Assembly: GCA_028023455.1 (NCBI GenBank)
Contig: JAQFVV010000143.1
Coordinates: 2,788,801-2,852,800, forward strand
Reading direction: 5' to 3'
DNA: 64,000 nucleotides
From: Epiperipatus broadwayi
Lineage: Eukaryota > Onychophora > Udeonychophora > Euonychophora > Peripatidae
The translations under genes were made by a program, and so were the position numbers. The notes beneath the pieces were generated by a model. The model was not told the origin of the DNA. It ran no database searches and saw only the letters and a list, made by a program, of their open reading frames with translations. Shown here one piece after another: positions 10,507 through 21,974 of the stretch; position 1 is the stretch's first letter; every line of letters begins with the position of its first letter.

Positions 10507-12581
10507 AATAAATGAAAATTAGTTACATACTGTATTTTAAAAATATTATAATTTCCTTCCTAGGTAGTGGAGGACTGTTTTAATACAAAACAAATAATAT
10601 TTAAATAATTTCTAAATGATACCATACTGAAAGATAAAATGAGATCAATGATGAGAATAAAAAGAAATAAAGAATGAACAGAATGAATGATCATCAAATC
10701 GTAATTAAATCTTGATTCAATTAATTATTTTAATATGTTACAGATTTCATATTAAAAGGAACAATATAGTTTGCATGAATACAAAATATGAAAATTTAAT
10801 AAAGTATTGTATTTTATGTAAGTGATGTAAAAAGGATAATATACTGCATTATTCAATAGAAAATAACTAAAAAAAATCGAACCCATATTAAGAACTTATA
10901 AACATTATCATAAAATTACAACATGTAAGAAATTGTACATGTTGAAAATAACAAATTTAATATTTAAATAATAAAATACTTAATCTAAAGGTTAAATTTA
11001 GAAGAGGTGTATTTAATTAAAGTATTGATTTTATCAATGTAAGTAATTGTGTAAAAATTTTAATAAAGTTATACGTGTTTTATAGTTAATTATAGCATGT
11101 AATATTTAAGAATTTGTTATTTATTACTATTATTATTCAAATAATCAAATATTTTGATATAAATTTTAGACTAATGGCTTTATTTCTACTCAGAATTATT
11201 TTTATCACAAAGTCATATCAAAGCACATAAATCATGTGGAATATTATAATGAAGAAAAACTTGTTACATTAATTATTTATTAAAATAAATTGTAATTATT
11301 TAAGTAGTGCTATTTTAAGACCATAATATTTTAATTGGAAATAATAATATATTGGAAGTCACATTATTCTTATTTTAAAATTAATTTGAATTCATTCTTA
11401 GAATAAATTTAAGATGGTATATGAATTTACAAGAGATTGTTATGGAATACCTTAACAAGTTTACATTTGATATGAAGATGAAATTTAAAACAGTGTATGT
11501 AGATTAAGTTAATTCAATGAAGTGACTAAAAAGGGGAAGGTTGTTATAATTATCTTGTAGTAAAAGTATAATTCAGTTTTATAATTAATGTTTGTGTAAT
11601 AAAAATATGGGATATTCAAATATAATTGAATTATTTATTGAAAAGTAAGGTAGTAAATAACAAATGTTAATTTCTTATATTATGATTATTAAAGCTAGGT
11701 TAATTTTAAAATGATTTAATTTGTGTTTGTAATGTTAGGTCTGTTTATTATTAGGATGATTGGATCTTAGTAAAATTCCTCTTATTATCCAATTATCTTA
11801 AAAGGAGTAATTGTTATTTTATTATAAAAGAATAATTGTTATCCTTGAGATATCTCTAAGGTAGTAATAGTTATTATAAAGTATTTTAGAATACATTTGA
11901 TTTCATTATTTTGTATGTAATTTATTAGATAAGTGAAGGCAAAGTAATCATTATTTTCAATGAAAGATTATATTAGTCACTGTTTATTGTGAAGATTTTC
12001 CTAAGGAATATGCCAGGATAATTGTTGGAAGATTTTTACAATAGCTATGCCATTGGAAAGTATATTCTATATGCTTTCTCAATGTTGAAACTGCTCTATT
12101 GTGACCATCTCTTATGTTATATATGTCAATTGTTGAGTCTCATAAAGTAGTGGGTTTTTTTAAAATGTATTTTAATATGTGAACTAAGTTAAGGATAAGA
12201 TCGATTTGTACAGTTTATATGTGGTGGTTCAGTGTGGACAGGTTACAATATAAGTGAGGTCACTAAAATATATAGTTGCTGGCTTATTTTCAAATCTATG
12301 TAGCTATACAAGCAAGGTGACTTTGGTTCAAAACTTTAGAATGTTCAAGTCAATAGATTAATTGAACACGAGCAAACGATAATCATTGAATAGTGATCAT
12401 ATATTCTATTTACCCACGTTTGCATAAATAAAATTCTATATTAAAAGAATAGAGGTTACTGTTATCTAACTGCAATATGTAGTTTTGGTAATTCAGTTTT
12501 AAAATTAAAAATAATTTACAAAAAATTAATTTCAAAAAATGAGAATTAACATAGAGTAATGACATTTCAATATCTTCTTAC
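10507..12581. other. BBS4 intron 3, right part
   Basis: AT-rich intron. No supported gene or repeat with ends was seen. Confidence 0.55.
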
Positions 12582-12725
12582 CTTTAACATAAAGTGCATA
12601 TTCACACATATTGTGACTCTCATCAAGCTGTTCTTTAATCATGGCTTTGCAAGTATCATATTCTTTGCGAATGTAATGCAAATGTATTAACCAATTACGA
12701 CGTTCCATAATGGGAAGTTCAGGAG
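12582..12725 (-). CDS. BBS4: BBS4 exon 3 (conserved N-terminal block)
   Basis: On the minus strand, a strong acceptor (ttttttgtccag) precedes the exon and GTAAG follows it. The 144-base exon starts by completing an Ala codon with the G left by exon 2. It then reads [20 protein letters not shown], ...[12 protein letters not shown] and CEYALYVK. The human protein has [22 protein letters not shown]...CKAVIKEQLQET...CEYAIYVQ at about residues 25-70, so identification is firm. This block precedes the TPR array. The exon ends AAAG in phase 1, matching exon 4. BBS4 helps assemble the BBSome at pericentriolar satellites and cilia. Introns on its two sides are about 8.4 kb and 19.6 kb, both loaded with transposons. 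Confidence 0.95.
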
Positions 12726-13816
12726 CTGGACAAAAAAATAAAATTTTTAAAAACCGCTAAAAATATGAAAGTGGGGAAAAAATTGTATTTTAAATTTTTA
12801 ACTATTAATGATGTCAATAAAATATTTAACAATAAAAGCATTATTAATGTTACAAAATTTAGTGGCTGGTTTTATTATTATAGAAATGTTTTTATTCTTG
12901 CAACATAAATGGGAAGCTGCTAACTAGAAAAATCATTTTTTGCAATTCCTACAATAATGATCAATAGTCATAGTTTTTCCAATATAAGCAACTATATAAA
13001 GATCAATATTAAAATAGATATACTTATTAACCATTATATCTAAATCTATCAACATGCAAGTTTTACATCATTATCATTCAATAGCCAAGTTTCAAACAAT
13101 ATATCCAATCTTCTCTATCACTAATACTCTTTCTTTACAAATTTATAGTTATTCTCTTTGTTTAGACTATTTAACCTTTTATTACACCTACCATAAGCAT
13201 TATAATTCTACTTCTTATCACATAGCCAATTCAATTTCTTTTCTTATTCTTAATAAATAATCTCTTTTCATTTGTTTTTTTTTTTAATCAACAATTCTAT
13301 TAATACCTTTCCAACTTACTTTTTACATTTTTTTTTCAAAGCAACACCTTTAAACTTTGAATTTTTGCTTTTCTAAATTGTGCTCCATATAAAGCTAGAT
13401 AAAACTTCAATAAGTCTCTTTCTTAATTTGAATTTCAATAAGTCACAGAATAATTTCTTACAATTTGTTTAGGCATGTTTAACCATTGCAATTTGTATTT
13501 TGTTATGTTTCATGCTACTTTATCATCCGTTAGCCAAGTAGTTAGAAGCATTAACTTCTCTATAACTTTCTGCTCAACTATATCTGTTTTCACAATGAAA
13601 GAATTATGCATCTGCATATAAAACTAATTCTCTCTACATAGAAAAGAAAATTTCATTTTCTCTAAGAATAAATTTATTATACAATTACAAATCATTACAA
13701 AAAATGTTATATATAATAATTAACTGAATAAATCACTGTTCCTTCAGTTGTTGATAAATGATCAAAAATAGACTGGATTAACCATTCTTTAAACTTTTAA
13801 TATTTAGAAGGCTTAC
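12726..13816. other. BBS4 intron 2, leftmost part
   Basis: Pyrimidine-rich on the plus strand around 13050-13400. The open frame at 13054-13260 is compositional and shows no domain or splice context. Confidence 0.5.
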
Positions 13817-14157
13817 CTAAGCTAACACTGATGAAAATTCGAAGTGAATTCAATACATCAACCAAATGAAAACATGGCATTAATAATTATTAAACTAATA
13901 ATAATTTATTTAAGGATGGAGACTTAATTTTACTTTTATTTTAATAATCACAGAGAATTATGATAGTTTACTGTTTATAATTATGACCTTCTGTTTGCTT
14001 ATTAAAGCAAGAATATTAAAAGTGAGTTTCATTCTCCATCCTTAATAATTGCTTATTATTTTTTATTAGTTTAATGATAATTAATACCATGCTTTCATCT
14101 GGCTGATATATTGAGTTCACTCTGACTTCCATCGATGTTGACAAGGATACACTTTAA
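13817..14157. repeat. Foldback repeat, family FB3
   Basis: About 110-base arms at 13817-13925 and 14035-14157 are imperfect reverse complements. The left arm passes through TCAATACATCAACCAAATGA and ATTAAACTAATAATAATTTA; the right arm carries the complements of both. The two arms lead to GGATGGAGAC / CTCCATCC next to a spacer of about 110 bases. It is probably a small non-autonomous element. Confidence 0.65.
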
Positions 14158-14324
14158 ACATCATAGCTTAAAAAATAGATGATCAATTCTATTCTAGATC
14201 TTTTATCAAAAGTGTTATTGATTCATAACTTGAAGGAAAAATGATTTATTTCATTAATTACCTATCGCATATGCTAATTTGATGTTTCCAAGTATTAACA
14301 TCTATTTGATTATTAAAACAAAGT

Positions 14325-14440
14325 TGTTAAAAGTGAGATTCAGTCTCCGTCTTCATTATTCATTTAATAATTATTCATGTCATATTTTCATCTAGCTGAT
14401 ATATGAGTTCATTGTGACTTTCAATCTATATTGGCAAGGT
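14325..14440. repeat. Partial copy of the FB3 right arm
   Basis: Resembles 14020-14157 in the same orientation (GTGAGATTCAGTCTCC, CATCTAGCTGATATATGAG, GGCAAGGTTAAG). This suggests a tandem or nested duplication of half the foldback unit. Confidence 0.55.
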
Positions 14441-16714
14441 TAAGCCTATAAAAATCAAAAGCTTAAAGAATAAGTGAACATTCTATTCTTAATTCTCTGT
14501 CAACAAAGTTATTTATTTATAGTCTGAGGAGAGATTCCATTATGATAATTTAATGTTTATAGTAAATATATAAATGATAATTAAATTAATTTCTATAGTT
14601 TGATAGACATGGAAATATACATGCATAATAAAAAGTAGACAATAAATAAATAATATGTAAAAATCTAAAAATATTAAATATGCCTTATTTAGCTAACAAA
14701 GTATATTGAACGTTCATTCATCACACAATAAGGATAACTCCAGAAATTTGTAGAGATCATATACAATGTAAATAAACTCCAAATGCAATCAGATACATAT
14801 TACAGAAACAGTGACGAGCTGGAAAATGATCATAGGTAATAAATATAAAATAATATAAGCTCATTATATAAAAAAATAAATCTTATAAATTTAGAAACCA
14901 TATATCACAGTAATATACTGTTTTTTCAGTGGGCATAAAAGTTGATGGCCATTAAAAATAATCAAAGATGTTCTCACAATTTTTGGGATTAATGTAAATG
15001 ATGATGAACTTATTTATTATCATTTATAATATTTGACATTTATATGAATATTTTTTGCTTTGTATTGCTAATTGAAGAATGTATTACTTCGAACAGAATT
15101 GTCACTTAAATTTATAGTTGTAAAAACTTTTAGTAACTTAAAATATTAAATTAACCACATATTATTTATTGCATTATTTACCTGGGTAATATTTTCATTC
15201 CAATAAGATCATATATTTAAAAAAAATCATAATTTGTTGATTACAGCCAAGGCTTCTTTGAGAATTGTGAATAATATTAGTAAAATGTTGAATACCTTTA
15301 GTAACATTACGAATTCAGAAATATAAACATTTTTATGTTTAGATTTATCAATCATGAAATTAAATATTATTTTTCCTTTTTCTCAAATAAATAAATTGAT
15401 AAGTATTATCTTAAATATTATTACTTAGACATGTACATTTCTGAATAAGCTACTATTTTTTTTACTAACATGTAACATAAAAATATGATTTTTTTTTATA
15501 TAAGGACTAATTTTTTTTTCAATTTACAGCTTAATAAATAATGAATTCTTTATATGACCAATAGAATTAATACCTAAGTTGTTAATCTTAATTATTTGTG
15601 GAATTTTAAAAAAAGTTAAAGCAAAAATAGGATGATTACATTTTTATAAATGTAAATAGCCAAAATTTTTAAACAATCTAAGGCAGATTTCAACTTAAGA
15701 TAATTGTTTGAAAAAAATATTTCATAAAATTCTCATCATCGTTTGCAATAAAAGATGGTGACAATCCTAAATGATACTGAAAGCAATTCACTGCAGATTA
15801 GATCAAAACAAGTAGAAGTATTTTCAAATAGTACATGATTGACAAAGAGATCTTAAGACTGCTAACAAATTAATAAAATATTTTTGATAATGCAAAAAAA
15901 AAAAAACCCCTCAAACAAAAAAAAAAAATTACTAGATTTAATCAAAAGGTTTGATAATTCTTACATGGTCAGATGACTTTGAAAATATCTTTAAAAAATG
16001 CTAATGACACAGCCAACAAAACAGTCAAAAGATGAATATTAAAATAGAACTATGACTTGTTAATAATCTTTAAACCAGCAGATATTGATGGGCGTAACTA
16101 TGATCTTGACTCTTTGAAAACAAGACAGATTCCAGTAGTTCAGAGTATCTTAAAAACTCAGAACCCAAAATACAGATAATAAAATTATTCATTAAATTTT
16201 ATCCATACAGAAACAATTGTAAAAAATTGGCATAAAAATAAAACTATTAGAAGCCTTAAAATTCAATAAATGTAACAATAACCTAAAAATATTTCCCAAT
16301 AACATTATTATATATTCCCAACAATATTTTTGAAAGAGTATTCTTAACAATATTCTTGATATGATTTGATAGCTAAAAACCTATCACTTTAAGAAAATGC
16401 AGAATTGAGCCATTATGAACAAGTTTTAACTTAACAATTCCTATTAAAAGAGTTTTCGAAATAAAGTAATACTGATTCTATCTTTTCTTATTTAATTTCA
16501 GTTACGACTATGTTTGAAAAAAATTGTCTCCTTCTGAAAACTTCTAAAATCTTAAATTCAGTAAAATTAATAATTTACTTGACAAAATACTCTTCAATAG
16601 AAAAATTCAAATGACACTAAATGATAAACATAGAAAATACAAAATTTTGTAGAACAGTCTTCCATAGGATTGTCTCCTGTCTTCCAAAAACAAAAAAAAA
16701 AAACTGGATATTTA
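14441..16714. other. BBS4 intron 2, unannotated
   Basis: AT-rich. Homopolymer A runs occur near 15895 and 16690. No gene was seen. Confidence 0.5.
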
Positions 16715-16722
16715 CTTATGAA

Positions 16723-18287
16723 GGTAAAAGCCTGAAATCCGGGCATGGCGGCTTGGGGCATTGTTTACGTGTCAAAACACATAAAAATGCCGTTTCAGCA
16801 GCCGCGGCCTTACAGGCTAATACAACATTTACGTATTAGTATTAACCCATTGAGCTAGGTTGCTTTACATGACATTGCACAAAAATATTACGGCCTGTTT
16901 TGTGCTTCGAAGCTATTTACGCGTATTCGTTCTATTCATAGCTGATTACCGTATCGCTTGAGGGTGTTTAAATTTCAAGGCGGTACAACTTTTTCAAATC
17001 TCCGTAATAGAGTAATGTCATTTCGATTTAAAAAATGTTAATTATTAATAATTGTCGTATGGTCCCCACCCTTCCCGAAAAAAAGGTTAATATGTAAAAA
17101 ATTGGCAAAGTATGTTCGAACACGCTTCGACAAAACTCACACGCTAAGTCACGTTTCAGAGTGGGGAAAATATTCGAGACCACTAAAAGGTCTGAGACGA
17201 ACATGCAATTTTGAAACTTTTCTTCAGATAAATTGCCGAGTACAAAAACTGTGTGTGAGATTGTGTTTTTTTTTTTTGTCAGGCACACATAATGTCCACT
17301 TTTTATTACAGCAATAAAATTGAATAAATAATTTTAAAAAGTCCAAAGTTTGTGTCCTTTTTTGTTGTTTTTTATTTCATTAGAAATTGACAAGTATTTG
17401 GATTCAATTTTTTGCAGCGGGGTTAAAATAAATGACGACTTTGGTTGACTTTTTGTTAAGAATAACAAATTACGAAATACCCCCCTCCACCCCCAAAAGC
17501 AGTTTATTGTAGAAGGCTAAAAAAAAAAAGGTAATTCGAACAAAATAGAAATCAAAGTAAAAAGTGAGAAAAAGGTTGTTTCAAAAAAAGAAAAAAAAGT
17601 TTTATGTCAACCAAAAAGAAATCAAAATTCAAAACAAGTCCCAAAGTTGATTCTCTTTTTTCAGCGCTGTTAAAATAATTGACTATTTTTGTTGGCCTGT
17701 TTGTTAATAATAACAGTACGAATTCCCCTCCCCCTCCCCTGTTCAAAAAGCTGTTTCTTGTAGTAGCCCAAAAAAAAAAAAGGGGGCTAATTCAAACATA
17801 ATCTAAATCAAAATGAAAACAAGTTGTGTTTAAAAAAAAGTAAAATTAATAATAATAAGAAAAACCATTTAGTCAAGCCAAAAAATAAAATAAAAGAAAG
17901 GTAGAATTAAGTTCTAAACAAGTCATAAATAATTGTATTCTATTTTTTCGGCGGTGGGATTCAAACAAATTTTTTTGACGTCGTGAAACGGTCCAAAGTT
18001 TTCAAATGATAAAAAGAAAAAATACAATTAGCAAAATTTGTTGAAAAAATATCAGGTTCCAAAAACCCACAAAAAGTAATGAAAATGAATATCAAAATTT
18101 GTTTGATAATAAAGAAATCATGTTCTAAATGAAATAAAAATTATTCGTTTAATCAATATTAGAAAAAAAAACCAACCTTGTTGTTTAAAAAAAGAAAAGG
18201 TTGTGGCGGCCCGGTAACGTTATATTTCATTGATTTTGTCTAGCATCAACGCTCCAAGCGGCTTTGCCCGGATTTCAGGCTTTTACC
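16723..18287. mobile_element. Non-autonomous DNA transposon with GC-rich TIRs and 8-bp TSD
   Basis: The ends are inverted copies starting GGTAAAAGCCTGAAATCCGG; the first 23 bases are identical and similarity continues to about base 37. The octamer CTTATGAA flanks both ends exactly (16715-16722 and 18288-18295). An 8-bp duplication fits hAT, P, Merlin or related superfamilies, but the terminal GGTAAAAG is not a typical hAT CAGNG start, so the superfamily is open. The interior has no transposase frame. It holds diverged repeat units of about 250-290 bases and many A/T and C tracts. It lies in BBS4 intron 2. Confidence 0.9.
17390..17990. repeat. Diverged internal tandem units of the TIR element
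   Basis: Three blocks repeat the order: pyrimidine tract with CAGCG/CGGCG, GTTAAAATAA(A)TGAC, CTGTTTGTTAATAATAAC or similar, a C-rich run (CCCCCTCCACCCCC, then CCCCTCCCCCTCCCC), then GCTAAAAAAAAAAAGG and AATCAAA. They start near 17400, 17650 and 17935 and are strongly diverged. Confidence 0.6.
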
Positions 18288-18319
18288 CTTATGAATAATA
18301 AACAAATATACTTTTCTTT

Positions 18320-18410
18320 ATCACTGTAGCAATGCTTGTTTTATTTAATTTAATCAGTCTAACAGTTTGATTGACCAGCAATCTTCGTCAGAATTAAAAT
18401 ATATATGAAT
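18320..18410 (-). mobile_element. PLE 3'-tail fragment with hammerhead-like core
   Basis: On the minus strand, CTGACGA (18391-18385) is followed by a 5-bp hairpin (GATTG, loop CTGGT, CAATC) and AAAC. Downstream the sequence (ACTG, AATAAAACAAGCATTGCTACAG) resembles the tail of the decayed PLE near 40518-40600. This fits the conserved CTGANGA / stem II / GAAAC order of hammerhead ribozymes found in PLE terminal repeats, but the G of GAAAC is missing here. It is an orphan terminal fragment without coding sequence. Confidence 0.5.
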
Positions 18411-19009
18411 ACATAAAATAGTTTATTATATAAACAATATAACCAAATATTACATCTCATTATAAACTAAATCCTTTTTATATTCAATTATATATATTGT
18501 AACCAAAAGGTCCACCCAGACCATAACAGGCAAAATTAATGATATAACACAAGATTGTTATGATATACTCCAGTCCTGATCAGGGTACATGCGAAAAACC
18601 ATCGCAGCATCACAAGAAGGTATATTAAATTACCCCAAATAAATTACGTGACTATTCACTTAGTAATTATTTTCACTAGTGATTGTATCTTAAAACTACA
18701 TTTCGAAACTTTAAACTAAATTTTTTTTATTTACATGAAACTTTATGGCCAACCATGGACAAGATGGTATGATTCATGAAACTACTAAAGATTACTTTTT
18801 TGAAAAATAAATATATGATCCATTACATCAATATTAACTATCACATGGTGAATACAGGCCATTTAATAAGACAGTAATAACTATAATCAGCATCATAACA
18901 TGATTGGTTGCTGCTTTAAATATACACGGGATTTTAATACAGCAATGTTATGTAGGGTATTTGCTTTGCAATAAAAGATAAGCAATATCAACTTTAGATA
19001 ATTTGTACT
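18411..19009. other. BBS4 intron 2, unannotated
   Basis: No gene or repeat ends were recognised. Confidence 0.5.
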
Positions 19010-19290
19010 TTCCATGTATTTGTTTGATTGCCTCGGACATTTTTTTTTTTTTATGAATTGGGTGTTTTTTTTTCCATCGATGATTTCAGCGATTTTTTTA
19101 ATTTTTTTTTTTATAATTTGGACTTTCTGTGTATTTGTTTGATTGCCTCGGGCATTTTTTTTTTTGTGATTTTAATGTTTTTTTTCCATCGATGATTTCA
19201 GTGATTTTTTAACTTTTTTTTTTTTCCATGGACGATTTCAGCGATTTTTTATTTTATTTCCATCGACGATTTCAGCCATTTTTGAATAGA
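19010..19290. repeat. Minisatellite with T-rich spacers
   Basis: A unit of about 115 bases (TTTGTTTGATTGCCTCGG then GCAT/ACAT, poly-T, CCATCGATGATTTCAGCGAT) occurs twice. It is followed by shorter repeats of the second half (CCATGGACGATTTCAGCG, CCATCGACGATTTCAGCC). Confidence 0.8.
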
Positions 19291-19885
19291 AATTTATCAC
19301 TTGCATGCTTCTTGCGGCTTGTTGATGGTACTGCAGCGTCACCCAGCATCCATATGTGGCATAAGTTACAACTACCATATATATGTTAAATTAAAACTCT
19401 TGGGATCTTTTTCTATAGTCAACTTTCAATTAGTCATATCTTCTCTCATATTTATAAATATTTTATTTATTTACATATAATTTCACAACCACATAGATTA
19501 TTAAACACATACACATGTTTAAACCTATCGATATTTCAAGTGAGACTAATATAACCTGAATTAAGATGATCATGCAGAGTTTCCATGGGTTTGAAACTTG
19601 AGATAACAGAACTGAAATACGACATAGATGAGATGAGTAAAGTATATTAGTTGGTTCCTAACCTCTCCTCCTAAATGTGTGGTATGTAAAGAACAAAAAC
19701 ATACTCCGTTATTTATTGTGATGACTTCACCGACCTATTCACATACCAGGGAAAGTCCGGTCCCTTACAATACATATACTACACATTTCTCAAATTTATA
19801 TATGTATATACTATACAATATACCTAATAAAGTAATCAAATTCACTTTTTCTAAAGTCAAGAAAATATATATATTTTTTATTTTT
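19291..19885. other. BBS4 intron 2, left flank of the LTR element
   Basis: No gene was seen. The last four bases before the LTR (19886-19889, GTAT) are the left target duplication. Confidence 0.5.
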
Positions 19886-21974
19886 GTATTGTAATGGGCT
19901 GGCCCTTTCCACAAGAAAGGGGGTGCATCTAACTATGGTCAGACTTAGAGTGAGCTAGCTCTGTATTTATTCATTAAATCTAGATACAATTTAGGTTAGT
20001 TCATCCACATTTCACCCCCCTTTCTGGTTTCGTTATGCCTCAGTATTCAAACTCAAGGAGAATTCTGCCTTTTATCTCTTCAGGGATGAATTTATACAAA
20101 TTAACAACTGCTGCACCTCTATATAGATTACAATTGACTTAAATATCTGCCCAAGTATATTTCAGCATTATTGAGGTGTGTGTGGATGCTTATTCTAGAC
20201 TACCGGTGGATTGGTGAATGCAAGATGATTTTAATAAACTACAGATCAGTTTAATATGAATATACTCTACAACATTTATTAGATAATAAAACAAAGTAAA
20301 AAAATGTAAAACTTTTTAATAAGATAAAAATAGTATAATTATGTGAGTCAAAGATGGATTTCTACCATATCAACAATTGAATATATTTATGATTTCAAAC
20401 CCTGACCCAATGGTAGAAATGCATGACATTGCACGAATTATTTACAAAGTCAAAAAAAAAATTTCATTATTACTACAATGACTATGAAGCTAACTAACTA
20501 ATTTAAGATATGCTGGTACATTTGCAGTAGCATTGTTGTCCAATTCAGATTAAGGGTGCTTGCTCTTCTTGGGCACCCCCTATCTATCTATGATTCTCTA
20601 CTGTTGACAAAAAAGAGCATCTGCACAAGAAGATTAGTCATTTACACGGAAAAAATAAATATATAATGATTATTAGTTAACAACAAACAAATAACGTAAC
20701 CTCTGTCCTGTAATAAATGTATACACTTAATATAGAATAATCTTAAAGATCTTACCTTATTCCATAATATGATGATCAATGTCAAGTCGCTACCAAGGGA
20801 AAGCCGATCTAAACTTTATTTAAATAAACAAAAAAAAACTTGATCTAATTTAATGATTCTCTCCTCTTTTTGTTGCATCCACTTATAATAGACTCTTCCA
20901 AGTTATAAACATTTACACTTCCAAGTGTGGAAATAAAAATATTTTTTTTTACAAACATATATATATGATAAGAATACATAACAAAATCAAAGCCTTCATT
21001 AAGTCATCTTTATTAATGTTCATGAGTTCAACAATAATGTCCTTTATGGATACAGTCTATCTCTTTTCAGACCGCTCTCCTTAGGTAAAATATTCATCAC
21101 TCAATGGAATCCTTACATAACATGCTCAAAGCAATATTGCATCAATTCTCTCCAGTCACTCTTCCTTGCAATCCATGTAGACATTTAATGTAGGACAATT
21201 GGTGTTCTTTTAGGCATTACAAGAATAAGTAAACAAAGTTACTACACTTCCAGGGTTAGAATAATGGCACTCAGTCCTATAGCACTAGTAGTAACTTAGG
21301 CAGAATACCTCATACAGTGATTTATAAGAGAATTAAATTTTCTCTATTTGCAGTTTGACATTTAATGGTTTTATATGCAAGAGAAATTATTTCATTTTAT
21401 TTAACTGCTGGTGATGTTTTATTCTTTTTCTGTTAGTGTTCAATAATATGGTTGTTTCTCCAATATCAGTTTGAAAAAAATTCACTTATTTTATTAAACT
21501 GCATGAATTTATCAAACCTCTCTTAATTCAAATGTAGATTTTAATTTCTTATAGTTTTATGCTAGTAAACTTATATGAATAAGCCAGAAAATTCGAAAGA
21601 GGCATCTATTTTCCTGTATTCGAAAATTCAGTCTCACGATGTTAAATTTCTATGGTTAATGCATTACTTTTAAAAAAAGAGAACGGAAAATGAACTGGGT
21701 TTGCTTTTACACTGAGCTTAGTTTCCAGTGTTTGGTATACTAAATCTTCCATTTCCTTCAATAAAGCTACAGTTGCCTATTGTTGCATAAATTACCTTGG
21801 TAGTAGTTAATTTAAAGAATTAAGTAATAGAATTCTAATTTTATGTTCTACATTTGGTTTCCTAGTGATTAGCTTGACACTGGGTCATCACTATGCTTAC
21901 TTAGTCTCTGTATCAGTTGTGATGTACATTACATTGGTCATTAATGTATTGATATATATATATTATAACGCTAT

